Shown one piece after another: positions 19,929 to 31,679 of a DNA stretch of 64,000 nucleotides. Made by a program: the position numbers and the translations under genes. Position 1 is the first letter of the stretch. Each line of letters opens with the position of its first letter. This DNA comes from Platerodrilus igneus (Eukaryota > Arthropoda > Insecta > Coleoptera > Lycidae). Location of the stretch: contig JARFIW010000170.1 in assembly GCA_036346225.1 (NCBI GenBank), positions 5,456,501-5,520,500 on the forward strand. Direction: 5' to 3'. The notes beneath the pieces were generated by a model, which made no database searches, was not told the origin of the DNA, and saw nothing but the letters and a program-made list of their open reading frames with translations.

Positions 19929-21013
19929 AGGGGTAATATGAGTTTCGGCCTCTTAGACTTTTGACTATTCGATGCGTTAAAAGCTCTTACATCCGCGACT
20001 TGATTCAAGATGTTAAACAGTGCATTTTAGTTTGATAAAATAATTTAAAATTTTGCTCGTATATTTTAGTGATTCAAAATAGTTTGTTATTTACGTGCTA
20101 ACATGAATGTACTTCAGTGCACTTAGATACAAGGTAATAAAATTTAGTATCACTGTACCAATTAGCAAAATTTACAACGACAAATGTATACACAAAAGTA
20201 GGCAGTTTTGGCGTATATTGGTGAAAGAAGTATGAATTTCTTTGTTATTTTTCGGGGATGTTAATAATAAAATGGTTCAAATACGTGTCTGGATCCACAA
20301 AACCAGGGTCAGATATACACAGATGAGTTCCGGAAAAGTCCAGAAACAACTTTAAATAAATGGTGATGGAGAAAATTTTAAAAGCGTTGAGAATTAGAAG
20401 CCGTAAATATAATCCTGTTGGAATGGTGTGATTAACTAAAGGGACGATGTACATTGAAGCTTCGAGGACAGTAACCTTCAGGTAAATTATACTATTTTGT
20501 TTGACATTTTGTGTGTGTTGAATAACTTTATAATTGATTTACTTTAAATGGACATTAGTGAAATTGTACTAACCATAAAATTTTAATTTTAAGATGAAAT
20601 TTGCTTGTTTAAGTAGAAAGGGTATTTAGTATTGATGTTCTGAATTATGATGAAAATATGGGTATGTCTTTGAGCTCAATTAGACGAACCTGGTTAATTA
20701 ACGTAAAGGGTGGTAGATGCTCCTTTATACTCAGACTCCGGTCTGCTTATATTGTTATATTAATTAGTAGGCATCCAACAAGGACTTTAATTCTGGATGC
20801 ACGTTAAAGTGATAATAAAATTAATCTTGCAATTCTTTTTAAAACTGAATTTTATGCTGAAATTTAATTTGAAAATTTAATGTATTCTGAATATTGATGT
20901 AAATAGAGTTAACGTTGATGTTTGTGGTAGGAATGTGTTGTTTAATTTTATGAATGAGGAGGTTTATAAAATTAGGTGAGCAGCTGAAGCGAAACCAGGA
21001 TCACAGCAGTTTA
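19929..21013. other. noncoding, possible R-U5/leader of retroelement
   Basis: No open frame of note; sits between the TATA box and the primer-site-like motif. Confidence 0.25.
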
Positions 21014-21033
21014 TGACGCCCAATCGGTGGGAC
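21014..21033 (+). other. primer-binding-site-like motif
   Basis: TGACGCCCAATCGGTGGGAC resembles the insect gypsy site TGGCGCCCAACGTGGGGC with several changes. Confidence 0.3.
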
Positions 21034-21084
21034 TAGAATTTTTTTGTTGAAAGGACCCAGTTCCCGCATTCAAAGGAGTATATC

Positions 21085-21090
<6 letters not shown>

Positions 21091-21131
<41 letters not shown>
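21091..21131 (+). repeat. (TA)n microsatellite
   Basis: About 20 TA units, right after CACAACA. Confidence 0.95.
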
Positions 21132-21133
<2 letters not shown>

Positions 21134-21964
21134 AGTGTATAAAGGAGATACCAAGAGTTCTGAGGGTGGTTTAGTACAAGGTCGTATATGCCAAGCAAAA
21201 TAATCCACATATTTGATCATATAAACGTAAAAATGTATGTTTCCCGTATTCTACATATGCTAAAATACCATTCAAAATGGTAGTTGAAATTAAGTGCCAA
21301 AAGGTAATATCGAAATGACTAAATGACGTAGTGAGATGTGCAGTGCTCAATGGTTTATACCGAGTTTGAATGTTAAAGGCCTTTGAAAGTACATTTGCCG
21401 TCTGGAAACCGGATGCGTCTATGAATATTTAATATCGATTACGCATCCAGGTTCTAGTGTAATTTATTTTGGTTTTGCATTTTAAATAGAATCAACTTTT
21501 GGACAATGTTTGTAAATTCTAAATTATTAGTTATAACAACAAAAAAATGTGATTGATGAACTGTAATTATTTTGGACCAATGATAGAATTTAATGTGATT
21601 TATAAAAATGTAGAAAGGACATGAGCTATGGTATGTGCGACACAAACGTAGTGTGCGAATATTATTGGACGATTTAGTTATGGGGTAGTGGGCGAGAAAA
21701 GTTAAAATGGTTGCCGTAGAAAGCAAACAACAGGAGATTATTTTCGAACTTTTTTGGTAAAAAGACGTGTTTATTTATACTGTGCTAATTTGTAACGATT
21801 TTGAAAAAAAGTAAATAAAAGTATTTGTTTCTAAAAGAGTTTTGATTTACTAAAGTGTGGTAAAGAAGCAACAGCGACAAAAGCATAAAGTAAAGATTGG
21901 TAATTGTGCGACGGAAAACGACGGATAAGTTAGATTTGGAAAGCGAGTGGTTATAAGGAAAGAA
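21132..21964. other. AT-rich DNA, nothing recognised
   Basis: No coding content. Confidence 0.4.
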
Positions 21965-22094
21965 GTTTGGATTTGGAAAGCAATTTATAGGTAGCAGGAC
22001 ATTGGGAAGATTTATATATAAGGAACGGAGTTTGGATTTGGAAAGCAATTTATAGGTAGCAGGACATTGGGAAGATTTATATAAAGGAACAGTA
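21965..22094 (+). repeat. 65-bp tandem duplication carrying TATA motifs
   Basis: Two nearly identical 65-bp units start at 21965 and 22030, each ending in a TTTATATAWAAGGAAC TATA-like box. A third, decayed unit follows near 22095. The short frame at 22122 begins just downstream. Confidence 0.8.
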
Positions 22095-22121
22095 GTTGGA
22101 TATTGGATAGCGAGTTATAGA

Positions 22122-22463
22122 TTGGTAGCGGAGCAGCGGGCAATTTGTAAAAGGACAGCGAGTAGATTGGGATTAATTAAGAAGAAGCGGACGGTTTTAT
22201 TGGATACACGACGAGTGAGATTAAGGAGAACAATAATTGGTAGAGGATTCGAAGCAGAAATTGGCACAGGGGAAGTTATTGCACTGGGTATTCAAAATTT
22301 TAAATTCGGGTTAATTATTTTAGGTATTGGGGAGCAGCTTAAAATTTCAAGAACTACACCTGGAGGCGGTACAAAATTCAACCCAACAGGACATCAGTGT
22401 AAAGACGCATACGGCGACACGGATTTTGAGCCAGCAGTCAGCGCGGCCAACAACGAAGTGTAA
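22122..22463 (+). other. unrecognised 113-codon open frame ending at a splice donor
   Basis: Basic N-terminal half (many Arg/Lys), then a hydrophobic stretch and a Gly-Pro-rich end. The stop is followed at once by ACCAG|GTGAGT, a strong splice donor. Upstream are two duplicated TATA boxes. Its GC content is higher than its surroundings. It may be the untranslated first exon/leader of a retroelement rather than a protein; I do not recognise it. Confidence 0.25.
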
Positions 22464-22884
22464 ACCAGGTGAGTGCTGACATCTTAAACGTCAAAAATAG
22501 TCATAAATTTTGGTAGTAATTTAATTTGGCACAAAGCGTCGTTGATCTTAATAGAAATTTTGGCATATACAAAAATACAATAAAAAAATTTAGTACTAAA
22601 ACAAAAGAGTGCACGTTGGTTGGACTTTGCTTATCTACTTATAACAGAACTCACTATAAGTAGTTAAACACCCTGAGATTAAGAGCTTAAATAGTCGAGG
22701 CATTGAAATAAATAATTTAATTAAAGAACCAACCAAACCTTGCAAATACGGGGTGTGCGTTAGGTGTGCACATTTCATAAAAGGCGCTACAAAAAGGGGC
22801 AAAAAGAGAGTGAGTGACGGACAGTGAGTAGTAAATAAAAAAGGGGGTAGTAATCATACAGATAGAGAGAAAGAGTGAATAGAA

Positions 22885-22887
<3 letters not shown>
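22464..22887. other. noncoding DNA, nothing recognised
   Basis: Possible intron-like stretch after the donor at 22468. Confidence 0.3.

Positions 22888-22933
<46 letters not shown>
22888..22933 (+). repeat. (TA)n microsatellite
   Basis: About 22 TA units. Confidence 0.95.
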
Positions 22934-22937
<4 letters not shown>

Positions 22938-23116
22938 CAGAAGAATAATCCACATTTGGAATGCAAATGAATGCTTGATATATATTAATAGTTATTAAGA
23001 TGAAATGAAAAAAATATATATATAACCGAAACGCGTTATGTTAGTAATGTATATTATTTAAGTGAGAAGAATAAATGTTAATAAATGACCTATTTCCCAA
23101 GAAAAGAAAAAAATTT

Positions 23117-23118
<2 letters not shown>

Positions 23119-23157
<39 letters not shown>
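23119..23157 (+). repeat. (TA)n microsatellite within the 5' LTR TATA region
   Basis: About 19 TA units placed where the 3' LTR has only TTTATATACTGTATTTC, so it seems to have grown out of the LTR TATA box. Confidence 0.85.
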
Positions 23158-23160
<3 letters not shown>

Positions 23161-23355
23161 CTGTATTTCACATCCGTGCGGATCATTTGGAAGGTTTAGA
23201 GATTGTTTTGTGACGTACATTCAAGCGTTATGATTAAAGATTTATTTATTGCAGCTTGAGCTAGTCTGAGCAATTTATTTACTTAGTCCCTTATCGTGAA
23301 ATTATTCTCATGAGCTGTAAATTATAGTTGTAACGCGTAAATATATAGTTTAGGT
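23158..23355 (+). repeat. 5' LTR (part)
   Basis: Shares with 28406-28620: ATACTGTATTTC, TCATTTGGAAGGTT, AGAGATTGTTT, TACATTCA, AATTTATTTACTTAGTCC, ACGTGAA/TCGTGAA and GTAAATATATAGTT. Its left boundary is hidden by the (TA)n tract. Confidence 0.6.
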
Positions 23356-23459
23356 GTCGCCGCAACGTGGTACTCGATAGGTCTCATTTAGATTTGCAGA
23401 GGTTGTGTAGCTCGGTGGGCATATCGTTAAGGTTATTTCTATAATTGAATTATAGAAAC

Positions 23460-24390
23460 ATGTCGGACGAGGAAAGAATTACCATCGCAGGGAAAATTTA
23501 TGGGGTTGAGACTGTTGTAATAGGGTAACCTGTGATAGAGATTGTAACTGCAGAGAATGCTAGGGACGATGCTGAAATATATGTTGAGCCGGAAGTGATG
23601 CTAGAGACTCCAGGAGGTACATCGGATGTAGAGGGAATAAAACGGGGAATAAAAGTATACAGATCCAGAACATGATGAAAGTTTTGTTGAATTCCAGGCA
23701 GAAAGCAAAAAGTTGGTGGATGTGGTAAAAAGTTTGCAGGAAGAGTTATGAGGTTCTGTGGCTGTCGTCGGAAGATGTGAGAGGTTCGTAAGCTAAGCCG
23801 CAGGAAGAATTGAATGGGCCGTTGTTGGTTGAGGTTAGAAATGCACTAGCGAAAGTTAAGAAAAAATTAAAGACAGTGGAGATGAAAATCGAAGGGATTA
23901 AAGTGTCGATGCAGGGCAGTTTGGGTTCGTATAAGGATGAGATTAGGAAGGAAGTAGAGGATAGAGTCCAGGTTGTAGAAAGGTAGGTAACAATAGGTTT
24001 GATGAAATTATAGGAAAAGCTGTACGAGGTAGATGTTAGACAGACAGAAAAGTGGCAGAATCTAGGGGACATTGTAAGAATTCAAGCGGAAGACAACGTT
24101 AATTTTGGATAAATTGCTAGTGAATTAGGATGTATTATAGGAGCTAAAAAGAGATATAACGATTCTGGGGAATAAGATAGATTGAGGTTTGTCTGGTATG
24201 GAAGGGAATTTTAGGCATATGAGCAAACAGGAACATTGCAACTCAGAATATCTGTACAGACTGGGGAAGCAGACTTTGTCAAGGTTCGACGACAGGAAGA
24301 ATGAACAGCCGATGGTTTATTTAAGTAAGTTTGAGGAGATGGTAGAGAGTGAGCCTAAGAGGATTAAGATGCAGATGGTAAGTGTGACAT
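23460..24390 (+). pseudogene. gag, N-terminal part (decayed)
   Basis: Starts MSDEERITIAGKIYG at 23460, acidic, then several frames with coiled-coil-like text (ALAKVKKKLKTVEMKIEG near 23846-23900). Then comes the capsid-type segment FDDRKNEQPMVYLSKFEEM (24285-24345), typical of gypsy/retroviral-like gag. Several stops. Reading resumes after the insertion at 26562. Confidence 0.5.
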
Positions 24391-26557
24391 TGTAACAAAA
24401 TTTTGTTACATTAAATATCTCTAAAGGAAAACAGTTCTAGCCGTTGTTATTTTACGAATTTGTCATTTAGCGTGAAATCGTTAAATAGTTTAATTTACTA
24501 TAAAGAAGAACACATCTTTTTCCTTTTTTACATTATTTTCATTTATACGAAGTATTTAGTAGAGACTCCTATGCATTTAATAGCTGCAAATACCCAGAAC
24601 GTAACTTGAGTTGCATAAGTTGCAGGCGTTTTGAAGTCCACTTGTGCAATTGATAGATACAACGTCTGCGCGTAAGGTGACGCGATAACTAGGGTGTTGG
24701 CAAGGAATGCGGCCATCTTGCAAGCAACTACGAAGAAGTACGCTTCGTTGAAAAATGAAGAGCCTTGTTTGCAGGTGGAGGCTGAGGATAGCTCTACCGT
24801 CGTAAAGGGGCTAGTGGTTGCCGCGTGGAGGCGTCACGATAGAGCTCTCGTGAGGCTGCCCAGACAACCTAGAGCAACGGTTACAACACGTGGTGAGGAA
24901 GTCCATTAGTGGTGAGTATTGTGTAATTAACCAGGATTATATAAAATTAATAGATGGTTCAATTTCTCTAGCACATTTAAGAAACACGCCTGACAATGGG
25001 ATTGGAATTTGGTTGTTAATTGAGAAATTGCTTATTTTGAAGCTGCCCGAGGGATTACATCTATTGATCTTCTACGTTTATCAGCATCACCATTGTATAA
25101 TTGAAACAAAATCAATCAGGTACTTATAGAGTTATTTACTGAAAATTAATTTTACGTACTAATTACGGTCAAAGCTTTGATTTAACATTTACCAAATCGT
25201 AAGAAACTTTTGTTAAAGAATGTAAATGTCAATTTTTTTGCAAGATATGTTTAATCCCACGTAAAAATCAGTTTGAGAATCATACCCTAGAAATTGAATA
25301 GGTCAAATACTTTTTTGTTTAGAACTAAATTTTTTTTATAAAAGGAATTTTTGAACTTTTGGATTAATTAAATTAAAGTGTTATTCAAGGCACTTAAGTA
25401 AAACACATGTTAATTGAGAAAAATAAGTATAAGGTCCACTTTTGATTGAAACATGTTTTCTTGCAATATGTTATGTGATTAGTAGAATACCTATGCTGCT
25501 TCTAACATATGGTTGAACTGACTTTCTTTAATTTAATATAATGCTTGAGCCATATGAACTTTTTATGTAACAAGTTCTTTAGAGAAATTTTGTAAGCCAG
25601 AACAGATCTGTTTTATGGATGTTTAAAAACCCGACTGTATTAAATAATTTATAAATGCTAAGACCTCTCTATGTAGAGAAACAAATTCAGAGATTTTTGA
25701 AACTTATTATATATTGATTATTTTGATTATAGAGAAACACATTAAGAAATTTTTGAAACTTATTATATATTGATTATTAAATTTTTTTTATAAATAATTT
25801 TTGCAACAAAAGAGAATAACATTTAAATTATAATTTGAATTAAAACTTTCGTATTTTTATTTCACTAATTGAAATTAACATTGTCCAAATTAGACAAGCA
25901 AAATTTTGAAGGTAGAACTTAGAAAAAAGTTGATACAGTACCAGGTAATAGAAACGGAATAAGTAATTTGCAGTAGAGTATTTTTTCATAGGTAAGGTGT
26001 TGTTGAGATTTTGAATTCAGGCCAATCGATCTATGAAGATCGAAATATTTTGTTGTTGTAAGGCACAAACAGTGTCTTATATTTTATTTTTTTTGTGTGA
26101 CATTTTCTTGCAGGTCCGACATCGCAGAAGCTGGGGCAGAGGTCCAAGAGGTTTCCAGAGGTATTGTTTATTGTAATTTGTGTGCTTTTTGGTAATCATT
26201 ATATCCTATAGGTTTCTGCGTCTTCCTGTAGGATACTTTAGTTTTGTTTATTGTCTATATAGATGCAGTGGCGTCCATTTACGTTTTTTTGTTCCCGTTT
26301 GTAGTCGAGCCCACCCTATACCCACGCCCAAACTCATTGCTCACCCTTGGGGTAATTCCCAGACTAAGCCGCGAATATAGTAAAGCTCGTGGGTCCACCG
26401 AGGTTTTGTTCACTAATTGACTCACTCCATAATTAAATTAGAAAAACAGTTTCACTGGCGCCCATATAAGTTCATTGGTGCCCATTTAAGTTTCACTGGC
26501 GCCCATGCGTGAGGCTAGCCTTGTAACCAATTAGAGAGAAAAAATATTTATGTTTCA
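24391..26557 (+). mobile_element. TG...CA insertion in gag (solo-LTR-like, 2167 bp)
   Basis: Begins TGTAACAAAATTTTGTTACA (itself a palindrome) and ends ATTTATGTTTCA. The 4-bp target duplication ACAT is seen at 24387-24390 and 26558-26561. Taking it out lets the gag reading continue. Inside are a GC-rich stretch 24660-24910 with a donor GGTGAGTATT, a short exon-like GC-rich piece 26114-26162 between TTGCAG and GGTATTG, and three tandem primer-site-like motifs near the right end. Longer than most solo LTRs; it may be an LTR plus leader or another element type. Confidence 0.5.
26449..26507 (+). repeat. three tandem primer-site-like 20-bp repeats
   Basis: GTTTCACTGGCGCCCAT, GTTCATTGGTGCCCAT and GTTTCACTGGCGCCCAT in a row, spaced 20-21 bp. 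Each contains TGGYGCCCA, the core of gypsy-type primer-binding sites. Confidence 0.6.
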
Positions 26558-26561
26558 ACAT

Positions 26562-27120
26562 TGGGGCTGTGCAGGGAAGTATCACTGACGGCAATAAAGT
26601 ACGTAGTAGGATTTTCTAAAACTATTCATAGAACAATACTGAAAAAACACTCGCCAAGCTAGTTTCGGACGGATTTAAATACTCGGAATTATAGGTCATA
26701 CCAAGGATCGAGAGAGAATTATGTAATTGAAAAATATAACTAGGCGCAGCACTTGTTTCCGAAGTTGGAGGAAGAAGAAACTATTTTGTTGCTATCAAGG
26801 CACATGGAGGCGGAAATAACGAGGGCTGTAGCAATACAAATTATTAGAACTTTACGAGACTTTTCGGAAAAGACGCGAAATTAAGACTTAGCTAAAACGT
26901 TTGAGACAAATAGTAACAGAAATAGTGACAATAGGAATTTAGATAGGACTAAAAATGATACAGACAATCACAGGATTAGGACAAATGAATACAATCTTAG
27001 GGGAAATGGACAGAACAATTATAGAAATCAATATCAGGAAAATCAAAGGGGATCGAATCGAGGACAACTTTTTAGTAGAGACGATAATTATAGGAGAAAT
27101 TATTCAGAGAGAATTTAGAG
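26562..27120 (+). pseudogene. gag, C-terminal part (decayed)
   Basis: FPKLEEEETILLLSRHMEAE and ITRAVAIQIIRTLRDF (26755-26880) match the last helices of gypsy-type gag capsid. An Asn/Arg-rich tail follows (26900-27115), as in gag proteins that bind RNA without zinc knuckles. Stops interrupt it. Confidence 0.5.
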
Positions 27121-27179
27121 CAACGTAGAGGTTTAACTATGGTAAAGGGGTTTTAGTGAAACAATTATGGAACAAAGTA

Positions 27180-28250
27180 TTGGTATCAGAGAAGTTGATT
27201 ATAGAGATTCATACTATGTTTGCGCCTGTAGGGATTCGTAAGACGTTCATGATAATTAGGAAAGCTTTTATGTGCAAAACGATATGAAATTGTTGAAGAA
27301 TTGCATCAATCAGTGTGAGATGTGTTTATTGGATAAAGATAAGAACGCAAGGTTGTAAAATGAAGTGAAGAGTATCAAAGCAGAAGGTCCATTAGATATC
27401 GTGGCTATGGACTATTTCAGTAATTTAATACCAAGTAGGAGTGGATATCAACATCTTAGTCATGTTCGACGTGTTTTCAAAATTTGTGCAACTTTATCCT
27501 GCAAGACGGTGTAATTTTAGACATGTTTTGAGGTGTGTGAGAAGGTTTGTGGAGCAAATAGGTAGGCAGGCAGGTAAGTAGGATAGATAACCCAATGTAT
27601 TTTCATAACAGGAGAATCGAAAACACTTTTAGGAAAGAACAGATAGATGTGACGTTTTGTAGCATCCGACATCCGAAGGATAATCCGTGCGAAAGATATA
27701 TTAGGAAAGTTATTAAGTCTTTAAGACTGGTTACGCTGAAACGACATGATCGTTGGTAAAGGTGGTTACCACAGATAGAAGAGTACATCAATTTTGTTCC
27801 AAGCTCCGTGACAGGAATGCCACATCTGACAATAATGAAGCATGTTATTCCCGCAAGACAGCGAGGAGCTGATCAAGAGGTCGATGATATTACTGCTTTG
27901 TTGAATAAGGCAAAACGACGTATAGAAACCATACAGCGCAGAGAGGTAGAGAAACGTAACCGTAAGATCAAGAAGCGAGTAGTCTTTTCGATTGGGGATT
28001 TAGTGGTGGTAAAAAGTTAAGAACATCGAATAGAAAGAGAATGTTTGTGGGAAATTATCTTGACCTTACGAGGGTCCGTATAAAGTTCGTAGAATTTTCG
28101 CAGGGGGCAATACATATGAGCTATAAACGGAAGATGGTGCGATGCGAGGAAGGTTCCACATACAGAATTTATACCCTCATGTTCAAGCAGGAGACGATCG
28201 ATTTAAGACAATTTTTAATTAAATTATTAATGTTGAAACGTTAGATAAAA
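27180..28250 (+). pseudogene. gypsy-type integrase (decayed)
   Basis: Zinc-binding part with H....H (IHTMFAPVGIRKTFMIIRKA, 27206-27265) and CINQCEMC (27305-27330). Then the core: IVAMDYFSN with the first Asp (27400-27420), VMFDVFSKFVQLYPAR (27455-27505), and RHPKDNPCERYIRKV (27668-27710), which holds the catalytic Glu. EEYINFVPSSVTGM follows and a Lys/Arg-rich tail to VVFSIGDLVVVKS (28015). Multiple frameshifts. No reverse transcriptase lies upstream. Confidence 0.65.
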
Positions 28251-28405
28251 ACAGAGTTACAGAGTAGAGTTATCCTTGTTAACAGTTTTGGATTTTTGTA
28301 CTGGGGTGTTATAAAATAAGAAAATATACAATTTGCAAGAAGTTGAAAAGTTACTCCAACACACAAGAAATTTTAATTTGTTTTCTCTTAAATCGGCGGG
28401 GCTTT

Positions 28406-28620
28406 ATATACTGTATTTCAGAGTAGCATTCTCTGTGAGAGTCATTTGGAAGGTTAAGAGTAAAAATATTGTTAGAGATTGTTTGGTGGCCTACATTCAG
28501 GCGTTTTGATTTATTTATAGTAACTTGAACTAGTGGGAGTAATTTATTTACTTAGTCCTTAACGTGAAGTTACTCTCACTAGCTGTAAATATATAGTTTT
28601 AGCGGGTAAAAATATAGTTA
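28406..28620 (+). repeat. 3' LTR (part)
   Basis: Aligns with 23158-23355 over its whole length and has an intact TTTATATA box just before the shared segment. A mariner-like element begins 5 bp after its end. Confidence 0.6.
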
Positions 28621-28625
28621 AAATA

Positions 28626-29799
28626 TACAGGATGGGGCAAAAAAATGTTAACACTGTATGGGGGTCTGAATATTTTTTGCAGATTTTAACATGACGTATT
28701 AATATTCCATTGAGGAACGAAAGAAGGTAGTGGCCTGGATGGAGGATATTTAGTTCTCAAGCATCGTACAAGAAAAATTCAAGACCTGGATCAGACGGGA
28801 TATATCATCCTGTCTGACAATTGGTAGAATCTACGAAAAGTTTGTCCAGGCGGGGTCCGTTCAAGATGATTGCATATGGAACAGTGGTAATAAGAGATCT
28901 TTCCAAACTACAGAAAATTATCACACTCGTGCAGGGAGCGACGATAACCAGCCCAACCATGTCTAGGAGCAAACTTTTTCTAGAAACTAAGATCATTGGT
29001 TAGAATTTTACATCGTGATTTAGGAATGAAGCGTACCACATGCATATTGTGCAGAAACTCACAAACGCGTACAAGCAAGCACGTGCGAGTGCTGCAGAAA
29101 CTCTCTTGGAAATGATGCACGTGGAGCCTGTAATGTTTTCTGACGAATTAAGATTCCACATCAACGATCGCGTGAACAGGCACAACTGTGGCATCTGGGT
29201 GACCGAGCACTCTAAGAAAGTTCGAGAGTACATCCGAAATTCCCCCAAGGTGAACGTTTTGATGTATCGTGAACAAATTTGGAGTGGTTGGACACTTATT
29301 TTTGTTGAAAAATTGGCCCTCTGGAGAGAGAAGTACCTTGCCATTTTCGGCACGTACATGGAGGAGAACGCACCACTTGCCATTCTCTAGAGGGTACTTT
29401 CAGCAAGACGGCGCCCACGCCCACTACGGTCTCGTCGTTTGGGATAACCTGAACGTCACGTTCGGTAAACGCTGCATTGGTCGAGGTGGTCCTCTCCTGG
29501 CCAACACATTCATCCGAGCTGGCGTCATGCAATTTTTAACGGTGGGGCAACGTCAAAATCGAGTGTACGTCAAGAAATTCGCAACTTGGACGACTAGAAA
29601 CGCCGCGTCACTCACGTCATTGTTGAGATTCATACCCAAATGACCCAGAGGACCTTACAAACAATAATAGACCAATAGGCAGATTTCATAGGTGCATCGA
29701 GAGGGATGGGTGCCAATTGGAAACCCTGTACCTAAATCCCTGCCTTGTAATTTAAAGTGATTACCATTCAATGTTAACTTCTTTTTGCCTCATCTTGTA
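28626..29799 (+). mobile_element. mariner-like (Tc1/mariner superfamily) element, near full length
   Basis: Inverted ends TACAGGATGGGGCAAAAA (28626-28643) and, on the other strand, TACAAGATGAGGCAAAAA (29799-29782). Length 1174 bp, with TA next to the left end; the right TA is mutated. Confidence 0.7.
28700..29640 (+). pseudogene. mariner-like transposase (DUF4817-type), frameshifted
   Basis: N-terminal helix-turn-helix remnants (SIEERKKVVAWMED near 28710, GRIYEKFVQAGSVQDD near 28822-28870). The core begins MMHVEPVMFSDELRFHIND with the first catalytic Asp (frame 29040-29390). After a shift at ~29385, YFQQDGAHAHYG carries the second Asp, and KRCIGRGGPLLA precedes the region where the third acidic residue should be. 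The rest is out of frame (RNAASLTSLLRFIP at the end, 29600-29640). Inactive, but all main blocks are in order. Confidence 0.65.
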
Positions 29800-31404
29800 C
29801 GTATATGTATGTGGTAGTTGTACTTGCATAAGCATTAATTTGTATTAATAAGTAAATTTGAAGTCATCTTTCAACGAGCACGTCTCAGTTCAATGGCACT
29901 ATGTGACATAATGCTTATGCTAGTGCACCTTATAATTTAAGTGATGCTTTTTTCAATTCTATGGACTGTTATATGCCCCATACTTTATTTATATATTTAT
30001 ATTTTATACCAGTACGATACATTAAATACTTTATTGTGTTGTCGCTTGATTTGTGTTGTTTGCTATTTTTGGTCGTAGTATCTATAGAAAGAAAGATTGA
30101 AATAAGAATGTCAGTTGGAGAACAATAGGGAACGTTAGGGTGGAATTTAGGTTAAAGTTAGAATAATTTACTTAGACTAGCGCTGACAATATTGAAAATT
30201 TAGACAGTAGAAACAAATAGATGGATTCGCTGTTAATAATTTGCTGAATCCATTAGTAAATATTAATTTCGCTAGATTTGGATAATTTTAAAGTCGATCT
30301 TTTAGGTCGCACTGAGCCGGTAACCGCTATCCGGTATTACGGATCCCTTCCCTTTTACTCTTTGCTAGTGTCTTGTAACGCTATGGGTACCATTATTTAC
30401 ACATTAACTTTAGTTTTAGTTTATACATTATATTTAACGATTAATTAATTTTCAAGTCAGATTTATATAAAGCACGTAATTATTCGCATTTAAACCCAAT
30501 GTAGTAACTTCGGAGTGGAGCATTGAGGATGTGGCTGCAAGTGTAGCAGTCCGTACTCAAATTTTATGGTGTAAAATGTCATGTTGAAATACTACATATT
30601 CTTGAATATATACACTGGGAGAGGCGTCAATCACAATATAACTTATAAGTCTTTTCATACCTCAGTTTGCTTATAACTGGCAATAACTTTTGAAACACTG
30701 CAATTTTCTTTTAATTTAAGGGTACAAAACTTAAATTCGCTATTGTACCTACTAAGTATTAAATCTATCTAGAAAAACTTTGCTGCTTGAACGCGAAGCT
30801 GTTGTTTGGAATTACTAACTTAACTTTTCAACCGTGGAACGTAACCTGTTACGTGCTAAATTGATGTTAAATAACTGCATTAATTTACTTTACAATAGCG
30901 AAGTAATGTAGCAGCAAATAGTGCACCAGTCAGCATTTAGTTGTGAGGGTGGGTTATATTAAAGAAAATGTAAATCTTTTTAAGGGTTTACAAAAATGAA
31001 CACTTTCACTAAATACTCTTACACTTACCTGGGAAGGTCTTTAAATTCTCTGTCTAATAAAGCTTTTGGGCGCCACCAACCTGGGTAAACCTAAATAACG
31101 CCTGCCCAAAAGATGGATGTTTTAAAAGACGATTTAATGGTTCTTACTACAATATAGGTTGATAGAACCATGTGTACACATTATCTCACCTTCTACTGAT
31201 TTAAAATAAACACAAATAATAAGAAAACCCGAAGTCTTGTTCACCTAACCTATATTATCAAACATGAATATCACAGTAAATAACAAAAAAAGACAACCTA
31301 GGCTCTATCCCTAGTCCATGTATTCCATATGATTCTCGTTAGATTCGACTGGACTAGTTAGCGCCTATAATTTAAGACGGGTTGAAAACGTTTCAGGATA
31401 AGTA
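29800..31404. other. AT-rich DNA, nothing recognised
   Basis: No frames with recognisable content; a locally GC-richer stretch 30305-30400 is unexplained. Confidence 0.4.
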
Positions 31405-31570
31405 TTGGTTGTAACGTAACTTGAAATTTCGTCTAGTTAACTGTTCCATATTTCAATTTTTATTCCATTCCTTTGATTGTTTCTATAGCAACCCATTCCT
31501 GCACCACTGTAGTTAGCTGGTGCACCCATCTACTCCCATCCCTTTGGAGCAGTTGCAATTTAATAATTTA
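31405..31570 (+). repeat. dispersed repeat T, copy 1
   Basis: TGTAACGTAACTTG, then ~100 bp later CCTGCACCACTGTAGTTAGC; the same two anchors are at 57512-57605 (TGTAACGTAGCTTG and TCTGCACCACGGTAGTTGGC). Confidence 0.5.
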
Positions 31571-31679
31571 ACGCCTCATACACTCGTAACAAAACGTATC
31601 ACACATTATTATTAACCTGATAGAATTCTTATAAATTATAATAATGTACACAACATACAATGTACGTCTACTAAACGAA

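Larger units (their letters stand above)
23158..28620 (+). mobile_element. LTR retrotransposon (gypsy-like), RT-deleted and broken
   Basis: Bounded by two diverged LTR-like copies (23158-23355 and 28406-28620). Between them are gag remnants (23460-24390 and 26562-27120) and an integrase (27180-28250). No protease, reverse transcriptase or RNase H can be found between gag and integrase, so an internal deletion of the middle of pol is inferred. A 2.17-kb TG...CA insertion splits gag. A possible primer site follows the 5' LTR (GGTGTCGCCGCAACGTGG). Confidence 0.65.

Noticed and set aside
29296..29532. Minus-strand frame inside the mariner-like element
   Set aside because: Shadow of the plus-strand transposase.
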